From assembly GCF_035989245.1 (NCBI RefSeq), contig NZ_JAYMFF010000018.1, positions 54,902 to 118,901 on the forward strand: a DNA stretch of 64,000 nt, given 5' to 3'. Below are positions 22,887-31,477 of the stretch, in pieces (the first letter of the stretch is position 1; each line of letters opens with the position of its first letter). The position numbers and the translations under genes were made by a program. This DNA comes from Adlercreutzia wanghongyangiae (GTDB lineage: Bacteria; Actinomycetota; Coriobacteriia; Coriobacteriales; Eggerthellaceae). Under the pieces are notes generated by a model that saw nothing but the letters and a program-made list of their open reading frames with translations, was not told where the DNA came from and made no database searches.

Positions 22887-24793
22887 GTGAGGCCGAGGAG
22901 AAGCAAATGACCGCAGGCGACGAGGAGGCTCCGAAGCCGCGTCGCACGCGCAAGAAGGCTGCGGCCGAGCCCGCGGCCGCTGAGGCGCCGGCGAAGAAGA
23001 CGACGCGCCGCAGCTCCAAGGCCGTCGAGGGAGATGCCGACGCTGCCGAGGCCCCGAAGCCCCGCCGCACCCGTGCGCGCAAGGCCGAGGCCGAGGTGCC
23101 TGAGGAGGCGGCCGCCGAGGCCGCGCCCGCGGCTGACGAAAAGCCCAAGGCGCGGCGCACCCGCAAGAAGGCCGAGGCTCCCGCCGAGGCTGCAGAGGCG
23201 TCGCAAGGCGATGAGGCTCCCAAGGTCGACGACGCGAAAAGCGCTGACGCCCCCAAGGCCGACGAGACCGGGGAGGGCGCTGCGAAGAAGGGCGGCGAGC
23301 GCAAGGCCGCCGTCGTGCGCAAGCACACCCGCGGCGAGGGCGATTCCCGCGCCGAGCAGCGCCGCCAGAACGGCCAAAACAGCCAGAACGGCGGCAGCCA
23401 GGGCAAGGGCGGCCAGAACAACGGCAAGAAGAACAACCAGAACAACCACGATCGCAACAACCGCCGTCAGCGCCACGAGAACCGTTCTCGTGAGCCACAG
23501 CCTTCCGTGACCAAGGAGGAGTTGGCCGAGTTGAAGGTGGCCGATCTGCGCGCCAAGGCTGCCGAGGTGGGGTTGGATGCCGCCGGTCTGAAGAAGGCCG
23601 AGCTGGTGGATGCCGTGTACGAGGCCGTGTGCAAGGCCGAGGGCTTCACGGAGGTCTCCGGCGTGCTGGACATCATGCCCGACGGCTACGGCTTCCTGCG
23701 CACGTCGGGTTACCTGCCCGGCGAGAACGATATCTACGTGGGTCTGGCCACTATCCGCAAGAACGGTCTGCGCAAGGGCGATATGGTGACAGGCACCACG
23801 CGCCCGGCCCGCCCGAACGACAAGTTCGCCGCTTTGCAGCGCGTGGGCACGGTGAACGGTATGGCCCCCGAGGTAATGGCCCTGCGCCCCAAGTTCGCCG
23901 ATCTGACTCCGGTGTTTCCCGACGAGCGCCTGCTGATGGAGCATGGGAAGAACACCACCACGGCCCGCGTCATCGACCTGACGGCGCCTATCGGCAAGGG
24001 CCAGCGCGGTCTGATCGTATCGCCGCCGAAGGCCGGCAAGACCACGGTGCTGAAGGACATCGCCGCGGCCATCACGGCCAACAACCCCGACGTGCACTTG
24101 ATGTACTTGGGCATCGACGAGCGCCCCGAGGAGGCCACCGACATGGAGCGCTCCATCCGCGGGGAAGTGGTGTCGTCCACCTTCGACATGCCCTCCGAGA
24201 ACCACATCCAGGTGGCTGAGCTGGTGATCGAGCGCGCGAAGCGTCTGGTGGAGCAGGGCCGCGACGTGGTCATCCTGCTGGACTCCATCACACGCCTGGC
24301 CCGCGCCTACAACCTGGCGCAGCCGGCGAGCGGGCGCATTCTTTCCGGCGGCGTGGATTCCACGGCGCTGTACCCGCCCAAGCGGTTCTTGGGCGCGGCC
24401 CGCAACATCGAGAACGGCGGCAGCCTGACCATTCTGGCATCGGCCCTCATCGACACCGGATCGAAGATGGACGAGGTGATCTTCGAGGAGTTCAAGGGCA
24501 CGGGCAATATGGAGCTGAAGCTGGACCGCTATCTGGCCGACCGCCGCATCTTCCCGGCCATCGATCCCATCTCCTCGGGCACCCGCAAGGAAGAGCTGCT
24601 GATGGATCCCCAGGAGGCCCCGCTTATCTGGGGTGTGCGTCGCATTCTGGCGAACACGAACTCCACCGAGCGGGCCATGGACATGCTCATCAAGTCGCTG
24701 AAGCAGACCAATTCCAATCAGGAGTTCTTGCTGCGCATGGCGAAGAAGATGCAGACCCAGCAGGGTCGCGCGGACGAGAACGTCGAGCTGTAA
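22883..24793 (+). CDS. rho: Transcription termination factor Rho with long N-terminal extension
   Basis: Hexameric RNA helicase that terminates transcription. The core is intact: Rho_N (TKEELAELKVADLRAKAAEVG, from about residue 208), the RNA-binding cold-shock domain (GVLDIMPDGYGFLR), Walker A SPPKAGKTT near residue 380, LLDSITRLARAYN and GVDSTALYPPKRFLGAARN. In front is a roughly 205-residue low-complexity region: Lys/Ala/Glu-rich to about 150, then an Asn/Gln/Gly-rich stretch to about 200. Extensions are usual in actinobacterial Rho. ATG 22883 overlaps the transaldolase stop (ATGA). Confidence 0.97.
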   Translation: MSEAEEKQMTAGDEEAPKPRRTRKKAAAEPAAAEAPAKKTTRRSSKAVEGDADAAEAPKPRRTRARKAEAEVPEEAAAEAAPAADEKPKARRTRKKAEAPAEAAEASQGDEAPKVDDAKSADAPKADETGEGAAKKGGERKAAVVRKHTRGEGDSRAEQRRQNGQNSQNGGSQGKGGQNNGKKNNQNNHDRNNRRQRHENRSREPQPSVTKEELAELKVADLRAKAAEVGLDAAGLKKAELVDAVYEAVCKAEGFTEVSGVLDIMPDGYGFLRTSGYLPGENDIYVGLATIRKNGLRKGDMVTGTTRPARPNDKFAALQRVGTVNGMAPEVMALRPKFADLTPVFPDERLLMEHGKNTTTARVIDLTAPIGKGQRGLIVSPPKAGKTTVLKDIAAAITANNPDVHLMYLGIDERPEEATDMERSIRGEVVSSTFDMPSENHIQVAELVIERAKRLVEQGRDVVILLDSITRLARAYNLAQPASGRILSGGVDSTALYPPKRFLGAARNIENGGSLTILASALIDTGSKMDEVIFEEFKGTGNMELKLDRYLADRRIFPAIDPISSGTRKEELLMDPQEAPLIWGVRRILANTNSTERAMDMLIKSLKQTNSNQEFLLRMAKKMQTQQGRADENVEL

Positions 24794-24811
24794 AGGCGGA
24801 ATGCGAGCATT

Positions 24812-25918
24812 ATGACTGATCAGAATCAGTGGCAGAGCACTGCTTGGGGCACCGGCCAGGCACCGACGCCCCAAGCGGGGCCGCTCCCCGGGGGCGCTCA
24901 GCCCCAGCCCCAACCCCAGCCCGCGGCCAGTCCCTACGGCTATGCTGCCCCCCAGCCCCAGCCGGCCTATGCGGCTCCCGTTGCCGCCCCGCCGGCGAAG
25001 CGTCGCGGCTGGATCGTGGCTTTGGTGGCCGTCATCGCCTTCTTCGTGCTGGGGCTGGTCTCCATCGGCTCGTGCACCGCGGTGATGTCCAGCTCCATGG
25101 GCGCCTTCTCCTATGAGACCCCTTCGTGGACCGAAACGGTGACGGGCGACACGGTGGGCATCATCAACATCGATGGCACCATTCAGTACGACGGCACCAC
25201 CTCAAGTCCCGAGGGCCTGAAGGCCCAGCTGGACGCCGCCGAGGCGAACCCGCATATCAAGGCGGTGGTGCTGCGCGTCAATTCCGGCGGCGGCGTGGCC
25301 ACGGCTGGCGAGGAGATGTCCCGCTACGTGAGCGATTTCAGCAAGCCGGTGGTGGTCTCGTGCGCCTCCATGGACGCGAGCGCCGCCTACATGATCTCGT
25401 CCCGGGCCGACTACATCTTCGCCGCCGAGACCTCGGCGGTGGGCTCCATCGGCGTGATCATGCAGGTGACCGACTTATCGGGGCTCTACGAGAAGCTGGG
25501 CATCTCGGTGGACAACATCACCTCGGCCGATTCCAAGGACTCCAGCTACGGCAACCGCCCCCTCACCGAGGAGGAGCGCGCCTACTACCAGGCCCAGGTC
25601 GACCAGATCAATACCGTGTTCATTGAGACGGTGGCCGAGGGGCGCGGCATGAGCGAAGACGAGGTGCGCGCCCTGGCCACGGGGCTTACCTTCACTGGCA
25701 TCGATGGGGTGGAGAACGGCTTGGTCGACGAGATAGGCACCTTGGAGATGGCCGTGGACAAGGCCTGCGAGCTGGCGGGCGTGTCCCATGCGGATACCGT
25801 GTACTTGCAGTCGTCCTCGAGCGACTTGTCGCGCCTGCTGGATATCATGGGCGAGCAGAACGACGATGAGACGACCCGCGCGTTGAAGGAGTTGGAGGAT
25901 CGTGTCGGACTTGAATAG
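24812..25918 (+). CDS. sppA: Signal peptide peptidase SppA (S49)
   Basis: A membrane serine protease that degrades leftover signal peptides. The 368-residue protein has a Pro/Gln/Ala-rich cytoplasmic start, one membrane helix at about 67-90, and the S49 domain: RVNSGGGVATA, the nucleophile Ser190 in DASAAYM, and Lys242 in SADSKDSSYGNR. The 52-residue gap between Ser and Lys equals that in Bacillus SppA. The gene overlaps metG by 17 bases. Confidence 0.93.
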   Translation: MTDQNQWQSTAWGTGQAPTPQAGPLPGGAQPQPQPQPAASPYGYAAPQPQPAYAAPVAAPPAKRRGWIVALVAVIAFFVLGLVSIGSCTAVMSSSMGAFSYETPSWTETVTGDTVGIINIDGTIQYDGTTSSPEGLKAQLDAAEANPHIKAVVLRVNSGGGVATAGEEMSRYVSDFSKPVVVSCASMDASAAYMISSRADYIFAAETSAVGSIGVIMQVTDLSGLYEKLGISVDNITSADSKDSSYGNRPLTEEERAYYQAQVDQINTVFIETVAEGRGMSEDEVRALATGLTFTGIDGVENGLVDEIGTLEMAVDKACELAGVSHADTVYLQSSSSDLSRLLDIMGEQNDDETTRALKELEDRVGLE

Positions 25919-27929
25919 CAGACCTCGTGTGGAATGGCCTGCCCGCGCCGTGGTGACGGCGGGCATGCCCTACGGCAACAAGCCCTTGCACTTCGGTCAT
26001 ATCGGCGGCGTGTTCGTGCCCGCCGATGCCTTCGCCCGCTTTTTGCGCGACCGCATCGGCGCCGAGAACGTGCGCTTCGTGTCGGGCACCGACTGCTTCG
26101 GCAGCCCCATCAACGAGGGCTACCGCAAGCTGGTGGAGGCCGGCGAGTTTACGGGCACCATCGCCGACTACGTGCTGGCGAACCACGAGCGCCAGAAGGC
26201 AACGCTCGAGGCCTTCCAGGTGAGCTTGGACATCTACGAGGGCAGCGGTATCGGGCATGCCGGCGATGTGCACCAGATGATCTCCGACCAGTTCATCGAG
26301 CGGCTGCACGAGAGCGGACATTTGAAGTTGGATTCCACCCTGCAGTTCTATGATGCCGAGGCCGGCACGTTCCTGAACGGCCGCCAGGTGCAGGGGCGCT
26401 GCCCGGTGCAGGGGTGCAAGTCGGAACACGCCTATGCCGACGAATGCGACCTGGGTCACCAGTACGCGCCGGTGGACCTCATCGCGCCGGTGTCCACCCT
26501 CACGGGCGCCACGCCCGAAATGCGCCCGGTGGAGAACTGGTACTTCGACCTGCCCGCCTTCGAGGACTTCCTGAAGGAGCACGTGCGCGCCCTGGAGGCC
26601 GACGATGAGGTGCGTCCCGTGGTCACGAAGGCCATCGCCGAGTTTCTGGCGCCGCCGGTGATCTTCGTGAAGAACGAGCATTTGGAAGAGTACGAGGCCA
26701 TGGCCCCGAGCCTGCCGCCCCATGAGTTCCGTCCCGCCGAGGGCAACAAGCAGTCCTTCGAGATCCAGTTCGCCTCCATCGGCGAGCGCGACGCGGCCCG
26801 CGACGCGCTGGCCGCCGCCGGCCTGCGCTTCCGCACCTCGAAGACCCTCGTGCCCTTCCGCATCACGGGCAACATCGAGTGGGGTGTGCGCGCGCCGGTC
26901 ATCGATGACGTGGAGGGGCTCACCGTGTGGTGCTGGCCCGAATCGCTGTGGGCGCCCATTTCGTTCACCATCACCATCAACGACGAGCGCGGGCTGCCGC
27001 GCACGAGCTGGCGCGACTTCTGGTGCTCCGACGACGCGCGGGTGTACCAGTTCATCGGCCAGGACAACCTGTACTTCTACGGCGTGGCCCAGCCGGCGCT
27101 GTGGGAGGCGCTGCGCCCGGGCGGCCTGTTCGCCGAGGGCCCCGACTCCCAGATGCGCCAGACCACGCTCGTGGCGAACCACCACATGCTGTTCGGGAAG
27201 AAGAAGGCCTCCTCGTCGGGCTCGGTGAAGCCGCCCACGGGCGAGGAGCTGCTGGAGCATTACACTCCCGAGCAGCTGCGCGCGCACTTTCTGGCCCTGG
27301 GGCTCGACCAGAAGTCGGTCGGCTTCTCGCCGAAGCCCTTCGACCCCGACCCGGCCAAGCGCGACGACCCGCGCGTGGCCGATCCGGCTCTGAAGGAGGG
27401 GGCGCTGCTGACCAACGTGTTCAATCGCCTGGCCCGCAGCTGCTTCTACGAGGCCCAGAAGAACTTCGACGGCTGCATGCCCTTAGGCGCGGTGACGCCC
27501 GAGGTGCGCCGCCGTGCCTTCCAGGCGCTGCTCGACTACGAGGAGCGCATGCACAAGGTGGAGCTGCACCGCGTGATGTCGGTGTGCGACGAGTTCATCC
27601 GCTGGTCGAACAAGTGGTGGGCCGACGGTATCAAGGCCGCCGAGGAGGCCGATGACGCTGCAGCGCGTCGCCAGGTGCTTGTGGACTCGTTCTACCTGCT
27701 GCGCATGGCTACGCTGTTGATGCACCCCATCGTGCCGGTGGGCTGCGAGAAGATCTGCGACTACCTGAGCTTCGACTTCGACGAGTTCTTCAGCTGGAAC
27801 TACGACTTCGACTCCAACGAGGAGCTCTGCCCGGCCATCGAGATCGACGCCGGCGCGCACCGCGTGCACGAGCTGCCCCCGCGTTTCGACTTCTTCCGCA
27901 AACACGAGTCTCAGTTCCGCCCGTCCTGA
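25902..27929 (+). CDS. metG: Methionyl-tRNA synthetase-like class I tRNA ligase
   Basis: Charges tRNA-Met with methionine. The 675-residue protein has a class I Rossmann core with a HIGH-type motif HFGHIGG near residue 28, SGTDCFGSPINEGY, a Cys-containing connective domain (GRCPVQGCKSEHAYADECDLGHQY), and GQDNLYFYGVAQP. The usual KMSKS signature is replaced by FGKKKASSSG at about residue 432, and an inserted segment precedes it. An anticodon-binding helical domain closes the protein. GTG 25902 sits inside the sppA end, with GGAGGAT ahead. A divergent MetRS form is likely; another specificity is not excluded. Confidence 0.82.
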   Translation: MSDLNSRPRVEWPARAVVTAGMPYGNKPLHFGHIGGVFVPADAFARFLRDRIGAENVRFVSGTDCFGSPINEGYRKLVEAGEFTGTIADYVLANHERQKATLEAFQVSLDIYEGSGIGHAGDVHQMISDQFIERLHESGHLKLDSTLQFYDAEAGTFLNGRQVQGRCPVQGCKSEHAYADECDLGHQYAPVDLIAPVSTLTGATPEMRPVENWYFDLPAFEDFLKEHVRALEADDEVRPVVTKAIAEFLAPPVIFVKNEHLEEYEAMAPSLPPHEFRPAEGNKQSFEIQFASIGERDAARDALAAAGLRFRTSKTLVPFRITGNIEWGVRAPVIDDVEGLTVWCWPESLWAPISFTITINDERGLPRTSWRDFWCSDDARVYQFIGQDNLYFYGVAQPALWEALRPGGLFAEGPDSQMRQTTLVANHHMLFGKKKASSSGSVKPPTGEELLEHYTPEQLRAHFLALGLDQKSVGFSPKPFDPDPAKRDDPRVADPALKEGALLTNVFNRLARSCFYEAQKNFDGCMPLGAVTPEVRRRAFQALLDYEERMHKVELHRVMSVCDEFIRWSNKWWADGIKAAEEADDAAARRQVLVDSFYLLRMATLLMHPIVPVGCEKICDYLSFDFDEFFSWNYDFDSNEELCPAIEIDAGAHRVHELPPRFDFFRKHESQFRPS

Positions 27930-27990
27930 CGGAACGGGCGGACCAGCCGATGCTGAGGTTCCGACAGGCACCTGTTGGAACCTCGCTGGC
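27914..27990 (+). repeat. GTTCCG-family palindromic repeat with 14-bp hairpin
   Basis: Starts inside the metG 3' end. A hairpin pairs 27955-27968 (GAGGTTCCGACAGG) with 27971-27984 with a single G-T pair. It resembles the central part of the copy at 54829-54987 (CGACAGGCACCTG). Confidence 0.7.
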
Positions 27991-28040
27991 TTCCTTGGGC
28001 GAACCTGCGGGTTATTAAAAGAATAAATGTCCAGAATCCC

Positions 28041-28068
28041 TTGCATTAGCGGGGGATTGTGCTATTTT
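28041..28068 (+). promoter_or_regulatory. Promoter of rpsB
   Basis: TTGCAT at 28041-28046 and TATTTT at 28063-28068 are 16 bp apart. The resulting leader of about 135 nt may carry S2-dependent autoregulation, as rpsB leaders often do; no specific fold was proven. Confidence 0.65.
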
Positions 28069-28209
28069 AGACAGGCTGCTCTCGCAGGCGTGCGGGTGCA
28101 GCGGCAACTATCACACATGCTCGGGCGACCGACACCGCGAGTGGCCACCGGAAAAAGGCTGCGGTATGTCGGGAAGACCTCGGGCAGAGGACTAACGAAT
28201 GGAGTGATC

Positions 28210-29019
28210 ATGACGAAAGTCAGCATTACCACGCTGCTCGACGCCGGCGCGCACTTCGGGCATCAGACCCGCCGCTGGAACCCCAAGATGAAGCCGTACA
28301 TCTTCGGCAGCCGCGGTGACATCTATATCATCGACCTGAAGCAGACCCTGTACGGTCTGGACGCCGCCTACACCTTCGTGAGCAACCTTACCCGCAAGGG
28401 CGGCACCGTGCTGTTCGTGGGCACCAAGAAGCAGGCCCAGGAGGCCGTGTCCGAGGCCGCCAACCGCTGCGGCATGCCCTACGTGAACGCCCGCTGGCTC
28501 GGCGGTATGCTCACCAACTTCGCCACCATTCGCACCCGCGTGAAGCGCATGGAGGAGCTGGAGGCCATGGACGCCGACGGCCGCATGGCGCTGCTGCCGA
28601 AGAAGGAGCAGATCCTGCTGCACAAGGAGCTGGCGAAGCTGCAGACCAACCTGAACGGCATCCGCAACATGAAGAAGGTGCCCGACGCCATCTTCGTGAT
28701 CGACACCAACCGCGAGGGCATCGCCCTGCATGAGGCCCACCGCCTGAACATCCCCGTCGTGGGCACGCTGGACACCAACTGCGATCCGGATGACGTGGAT
28801 TACGGCATCCCGGCCAACGACGACGCCATTCGCTCGGTGCGCCTGCTGGCCGACTTCATGGCCGACGCCGTTATCGCCGGCACCGGTGCCGATGTGACCG
28901 CCGCCGAGATGGCCGGCGAGGCCGCTGCTGCCGACGCCGTGGCCGAGGTGGCCGTGGAGGCCGCCGCCGACGTGGCCGAGGGCGCTGCCGCCGAGGTTGC
29001 CGCCGACCTGGCCGAATAG
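28210..29019 (+). CDS. rpsB: Ribosomal protein S2 with Ala/Glu-rich tail
   Basis: Small-subunit protein bS2/uS2. Residues 1 to about 225 match the family closely (LLDAGAHFGHQTRRWNPKMKPYIFG, RWLGGMLTNFATI, VPDAIFVIDTNRE, DTNCDPDDVDYGIPANDDA). The last 45 residues are nearly all Ala, Glu, Val and Asp, an acidic low-complexity tail beyond the usual end. ATG 28210 follows GGAGTG. tsf follows after a REP array, the conserved rpsB-tsf pairing. Confidence 0.97.
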   Translation: MTKVSITTLLDAGAHFGHQTRRWNPKMKPYIFGSRGDIYIIDLKQTLYGLDAAYTFVSNLTRKGGTVLFVGTKKQAQEAVSEAANRCGMPYVNARWLGGMLTNFATIRTRVKRMEELEAMDADGRMALLPKKEQILLHKELAKLQTNLNGIRNMKKVPDAIFVIDTNREGIALHEAHRLNIPVVGTLDTNCDPDDVDYGIPANDDAIRSVRLLADFMADAVIAGTGADVTAAEMAGEAAAADAVAEVAVEAAADVAEGAAAEVAADLAE

Positions 29020-29038
29020 TCCGGCCGCAAAGCGCATT

Positions 29039-29176
29039 GTAGGGGAGGGCTTCAGCCCTCCCTCGATCGGGATGCTGCGGGCGGGCTGAAGCCCGCCCCT
29101 ACGAAACGGTGCGGGGACGGGGTGAGGCCCGGCCCCTACGAAACAGTACGGGACGGGCTGAAACCCGACCCCGCGA
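29039..29176. repeat. REP-type repeats between rpsB and tsf
   Basis: Four related palindromes (GTAGGGGAGGGCTTCAGCCC, GCGGGCTGAAGCCCGCCCC and two decayed forms) fill the 175-base gap inside the conserved rpsB-tsf pair. Confidence 0.85.
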
Positions 29177-29194
29177 AACCCCAAAGGAGGATTC

Positions 29195-30055
29195 ATGGCT
29201 GACATCACCGCTTCCATGGTGAAGGAGCTCCGCGAGATGACCGGCGCGGGCATGATGGAGTGCAAGAAGGCCCTGGCCGAGGCCGAGGGCGACATGGAGA
29301 AAGCCGTCGACGTGCTGCGCACCCGCGGTCTGGCCGCCGTGGCCAAGAAGGCCGGGCGCGCCACCAACGAGGGCACCGTCATGGCCATCGTGGACGACGC
29401 CTGCACCACCGGCGCCGTGGTCGAGCTGAACTGCGAGACCGACTTCGTGGGCATGAACGAGAAGTTCAAGGCCTACGCCGAGAAGATCGCCCGCGCCGCC
29501 CTGGCTTCCAAGGCTGCCGACGTGGACGCTCTGAAGGCCGCTTCCATCGACGGCGAGACCGTCGAGGAGATCGTGACCGACTGCATCCACGTGATGGGCG
29601 AGAACTCCCAGCTGGCTCGCGTGGCCGTGGTGGAGGCTCCGGCGGTGGCCGCCTACATCCACGGCGGCGGCAAGATCGGCGTGCTGGTGACGTTCGCCGT
29701 CGAGGGCATCGACCCGGCTTCCGAGGGCTTCCAGAAGTGCGGTCGCGACATCGCCATGCAGGTGGCCGCCCTGAATCCCGTGTCCGCCACCCGCGAGGAC
29801 GTGCCCGCCGACGTGGCCGCCCACGAGATGGAGATCTACAAGGCCCAGGCCGCCGAGTCCGGCAAGCCGGAGGCCATCCAGGAGAAGATCGCCGAGGGCC
29901 GCATGGACAAGTTCTACAAGGAGAACTGCCTCGCCGAGCAGGACTTCGTGAAGAACCCCGACCAGACGGTGTCCCAGTATGCCGACGAGTGTGCCAAGGA
30001 GCTGGGCGGCACCATCGCCATCACCGGCTTCGTGCGCTTCGCCCTGGGCGAGTAA
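29195..30055 (+). CDS. tsf: Elongation factor Ts
   Basis: Guanine nucleotide exchange factor for EF-Tu. The 286-residue protein begins ADITASMVKELREMTGAGMMECKKALAEAEGD, followed by VELNCETDFVGMNEKF, which contacts EF-Tu, and the dimerisation core (KCGRDIAMQVAALNP). AAAGGAGG precedes the ATG. A strong terminator follows. Confidence 0.98.
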   Translation: MADITASMVKELREMTGAGMMECKKALAEAEGDMEKAVDVLRTRGLAAVAKKAGRATNEGTVMAIVDDACTTGAVVELNCETDFVGMNEKFKAYAEKIARAALASKAADVDALKAASIDGETVEEIVTDCIHVMGENSQLARVAVVEAPAVAAYIHGGGKIGVLVTFAVEGIDPASEGFQKCGRDIAMQVAALNPVSATREDVPADVAAHEMEIYKAQAAESGKPEAIQEKIAEGRMDKFYKENCLAEQDFVKNPDQTVSQYADECAKELGGTIAITGFVRFALGE

Positions 30056-30089
30056 TCTACCGCTGGATTTTTTGTTCCGATGAGGGAAA

Positions 30090-30116
30090 GGCCGCGTGTA
30101 AACGCGGCCTTTTTTC
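30090..30116 (+). terminator. Terminator of rpsB-tsf
   Basis: GGCCGCGT (30090-30097) pairs with ACGCGGCC (30102-30109), GTAA loop, then seven T. A TATAAT at 30117-30122 right after it may be the -10 of murA. Confidence 0.93.
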
Positions 30117-30185
30117 TATAATGGTGAAACTTATAGACCGTATGATGGACTACTGGGCGCCGCGCGCCCGCACAAAGGACTAGAA

Positions 30186-31469
30186 ATGAACCAGGAAGTC
30201 ATCATCGTTCGGGGCAACCGCGCCCTTGCCGGCGATGTCAGCGTGGCCGGTGCCAAGAACTCGGCGCTGAAGCTGATGGCCGCCTCGCTTCTGGGGCAGG
30301 GCGTCACCGTTCTGCACAACGTGCCCCTCATTTCCGATATCGAGATCATGAGCGAGGTGCTGGAGCGCCTGGGCGCCACCGTCGTGCGCGACGGGCACAC
30401 GCTCACCATCGATACCGCATCGGTGGACTGCTGCGAGACCCCTTACGAGCTGGTGTCGAAGATGCGCGCCTCCATCTCGGTGCTGGGGCCGCTGATCGGG
30501 CGTTTCGGCGAGGCTCGCGTGGCCATGCCCGGCGGCTGCCAGATCGGCGCCCGCAAGATCGACATGCACCTGGTGGGCCTGGAGGCTCTGGGCGTGCACT
30601 TCGACGTGGACCACGGCGTGCTTGAGGCCACCACGCCCCACGGTATGAAGGGTACCCATGTGTACCTGGAGTTCCCCTCGGTGGGTGCCACCGAGAACAT
30701 GCTGATGGCCGCCGTGACCGCCGAGGGGCACACGGCTATCGAGAACGCGGCCTGCGAGCCCGAGATCGAGGATTTGGCGAACATGCTGAACGCCATGGGC
30801 GCGAAGGTGTCGGGTGCCGGTAGCTCGCTGATCGAGATCGAGGGCGTGCCGCTTTCCGCCATGCACCCCTGCGAGCACACGACGGTGGGCGACCGCATCG
30901 AAGCGGGCACCTTCCTGGTGGGCGGCGCGCTGACCGGCGGCCCCGTGACGGTGCACGGCATTGATCCGGCCTTCCTGCGCATGGCCATTATGAAGCTGCG
31001 GGCCATGGGCTGCGATGTCGAGACGGGCGACGATTGGGTGCGCGTGAGCCGCACCGAGCCCTTGGCTTCGGTGGACATTCAGACGCTGCCGCACCCCGGC
31101 TTCCCCACCGACCTGCAGGCCCAGTTCATGCTGCTGGCGGCTCTGGCCGACGATGTGTCGGTGATCACCGAGAACGTGTTCGAGAACCGCTTCATGTTCG
31201 CCGCCGAGCTGATGCGCATGGGCGCCGATGTGACGCTGGACGATCACCACGCCATCGTGCGCGGCGTCGCGGAGTTGGAAGGCGCGCCGGTGTCGTCCAC
31301 CGATCTGCGCGCCGGGGCGGCGCTGGTGCTGGCGGGCATCGTGGCCGACGGCGAGACGAGCGTGCACCACCTGGAGCACATCGACCGCGGCTACGAGGAC
31401 TACGTGGGCAAGCTGGCGTCGCTGGGCGCTGACATCCGCCGCGTTTCCGCCGACAGCGTGGCAGGCTAG
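30186..31469 (+). CDS. murA: UDP-N-acetylglucosamine 1-carboxyvinyltransferase
   Basis: First committed step of peptidoglycan synthesis, adding enolpyruvate to UDP-GlcNAc. The 427-residue protein has GAKNSALKLMAASLL, MRASISVLGPLIGRFGEA, the catalytic loop MPGGCQIGARKID with Cys118, the residue attacked by fosfomycin, VGATENMLMAAV, FPTDLQAQFM and the closing RGYEDYVGKL. It is followed after 8 bases by an LCP-type gene, forming a wall operon. Confidence 0.97.
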   Translation: MNQEVIIVRGNRALAGDVSVAGAKNSALKLMAASLLGQGVTVLHNVPLISDIEIMSEVLERLGATVVRDGHTLTIDTASVDCCETPYELVSKMRASISVLGPLIGRFGEARVAMPGGCQIGARKIDMHLVGLEALGVHFDVDHGVLEATTPHGMKGTHVYLEFPSVGATENMLMAAVTAEGHTAIENAACEPEIEDLANMLNAMGAKVSGAGSSLIEIEGVPLSAMHPCEHTTVGDRIEAGTFLVGGALTGGPVTVHGIDPAFLRMAIMKLRAMGCDVETGDDWVRVSRTEPLASVDIQTLPHPGFPTDLQAQFMLLAALADDVSVITENVFENRFMFAAELMRMGADVTLDDHHAIVRGVAELEGAPVSSTDLRAGAALVLAGIVADGETSVHHLEHIDRGYEDYVGKLASLGADIRRVSADSVAG

Positions 31470-31477
31470 GGGCGTTC

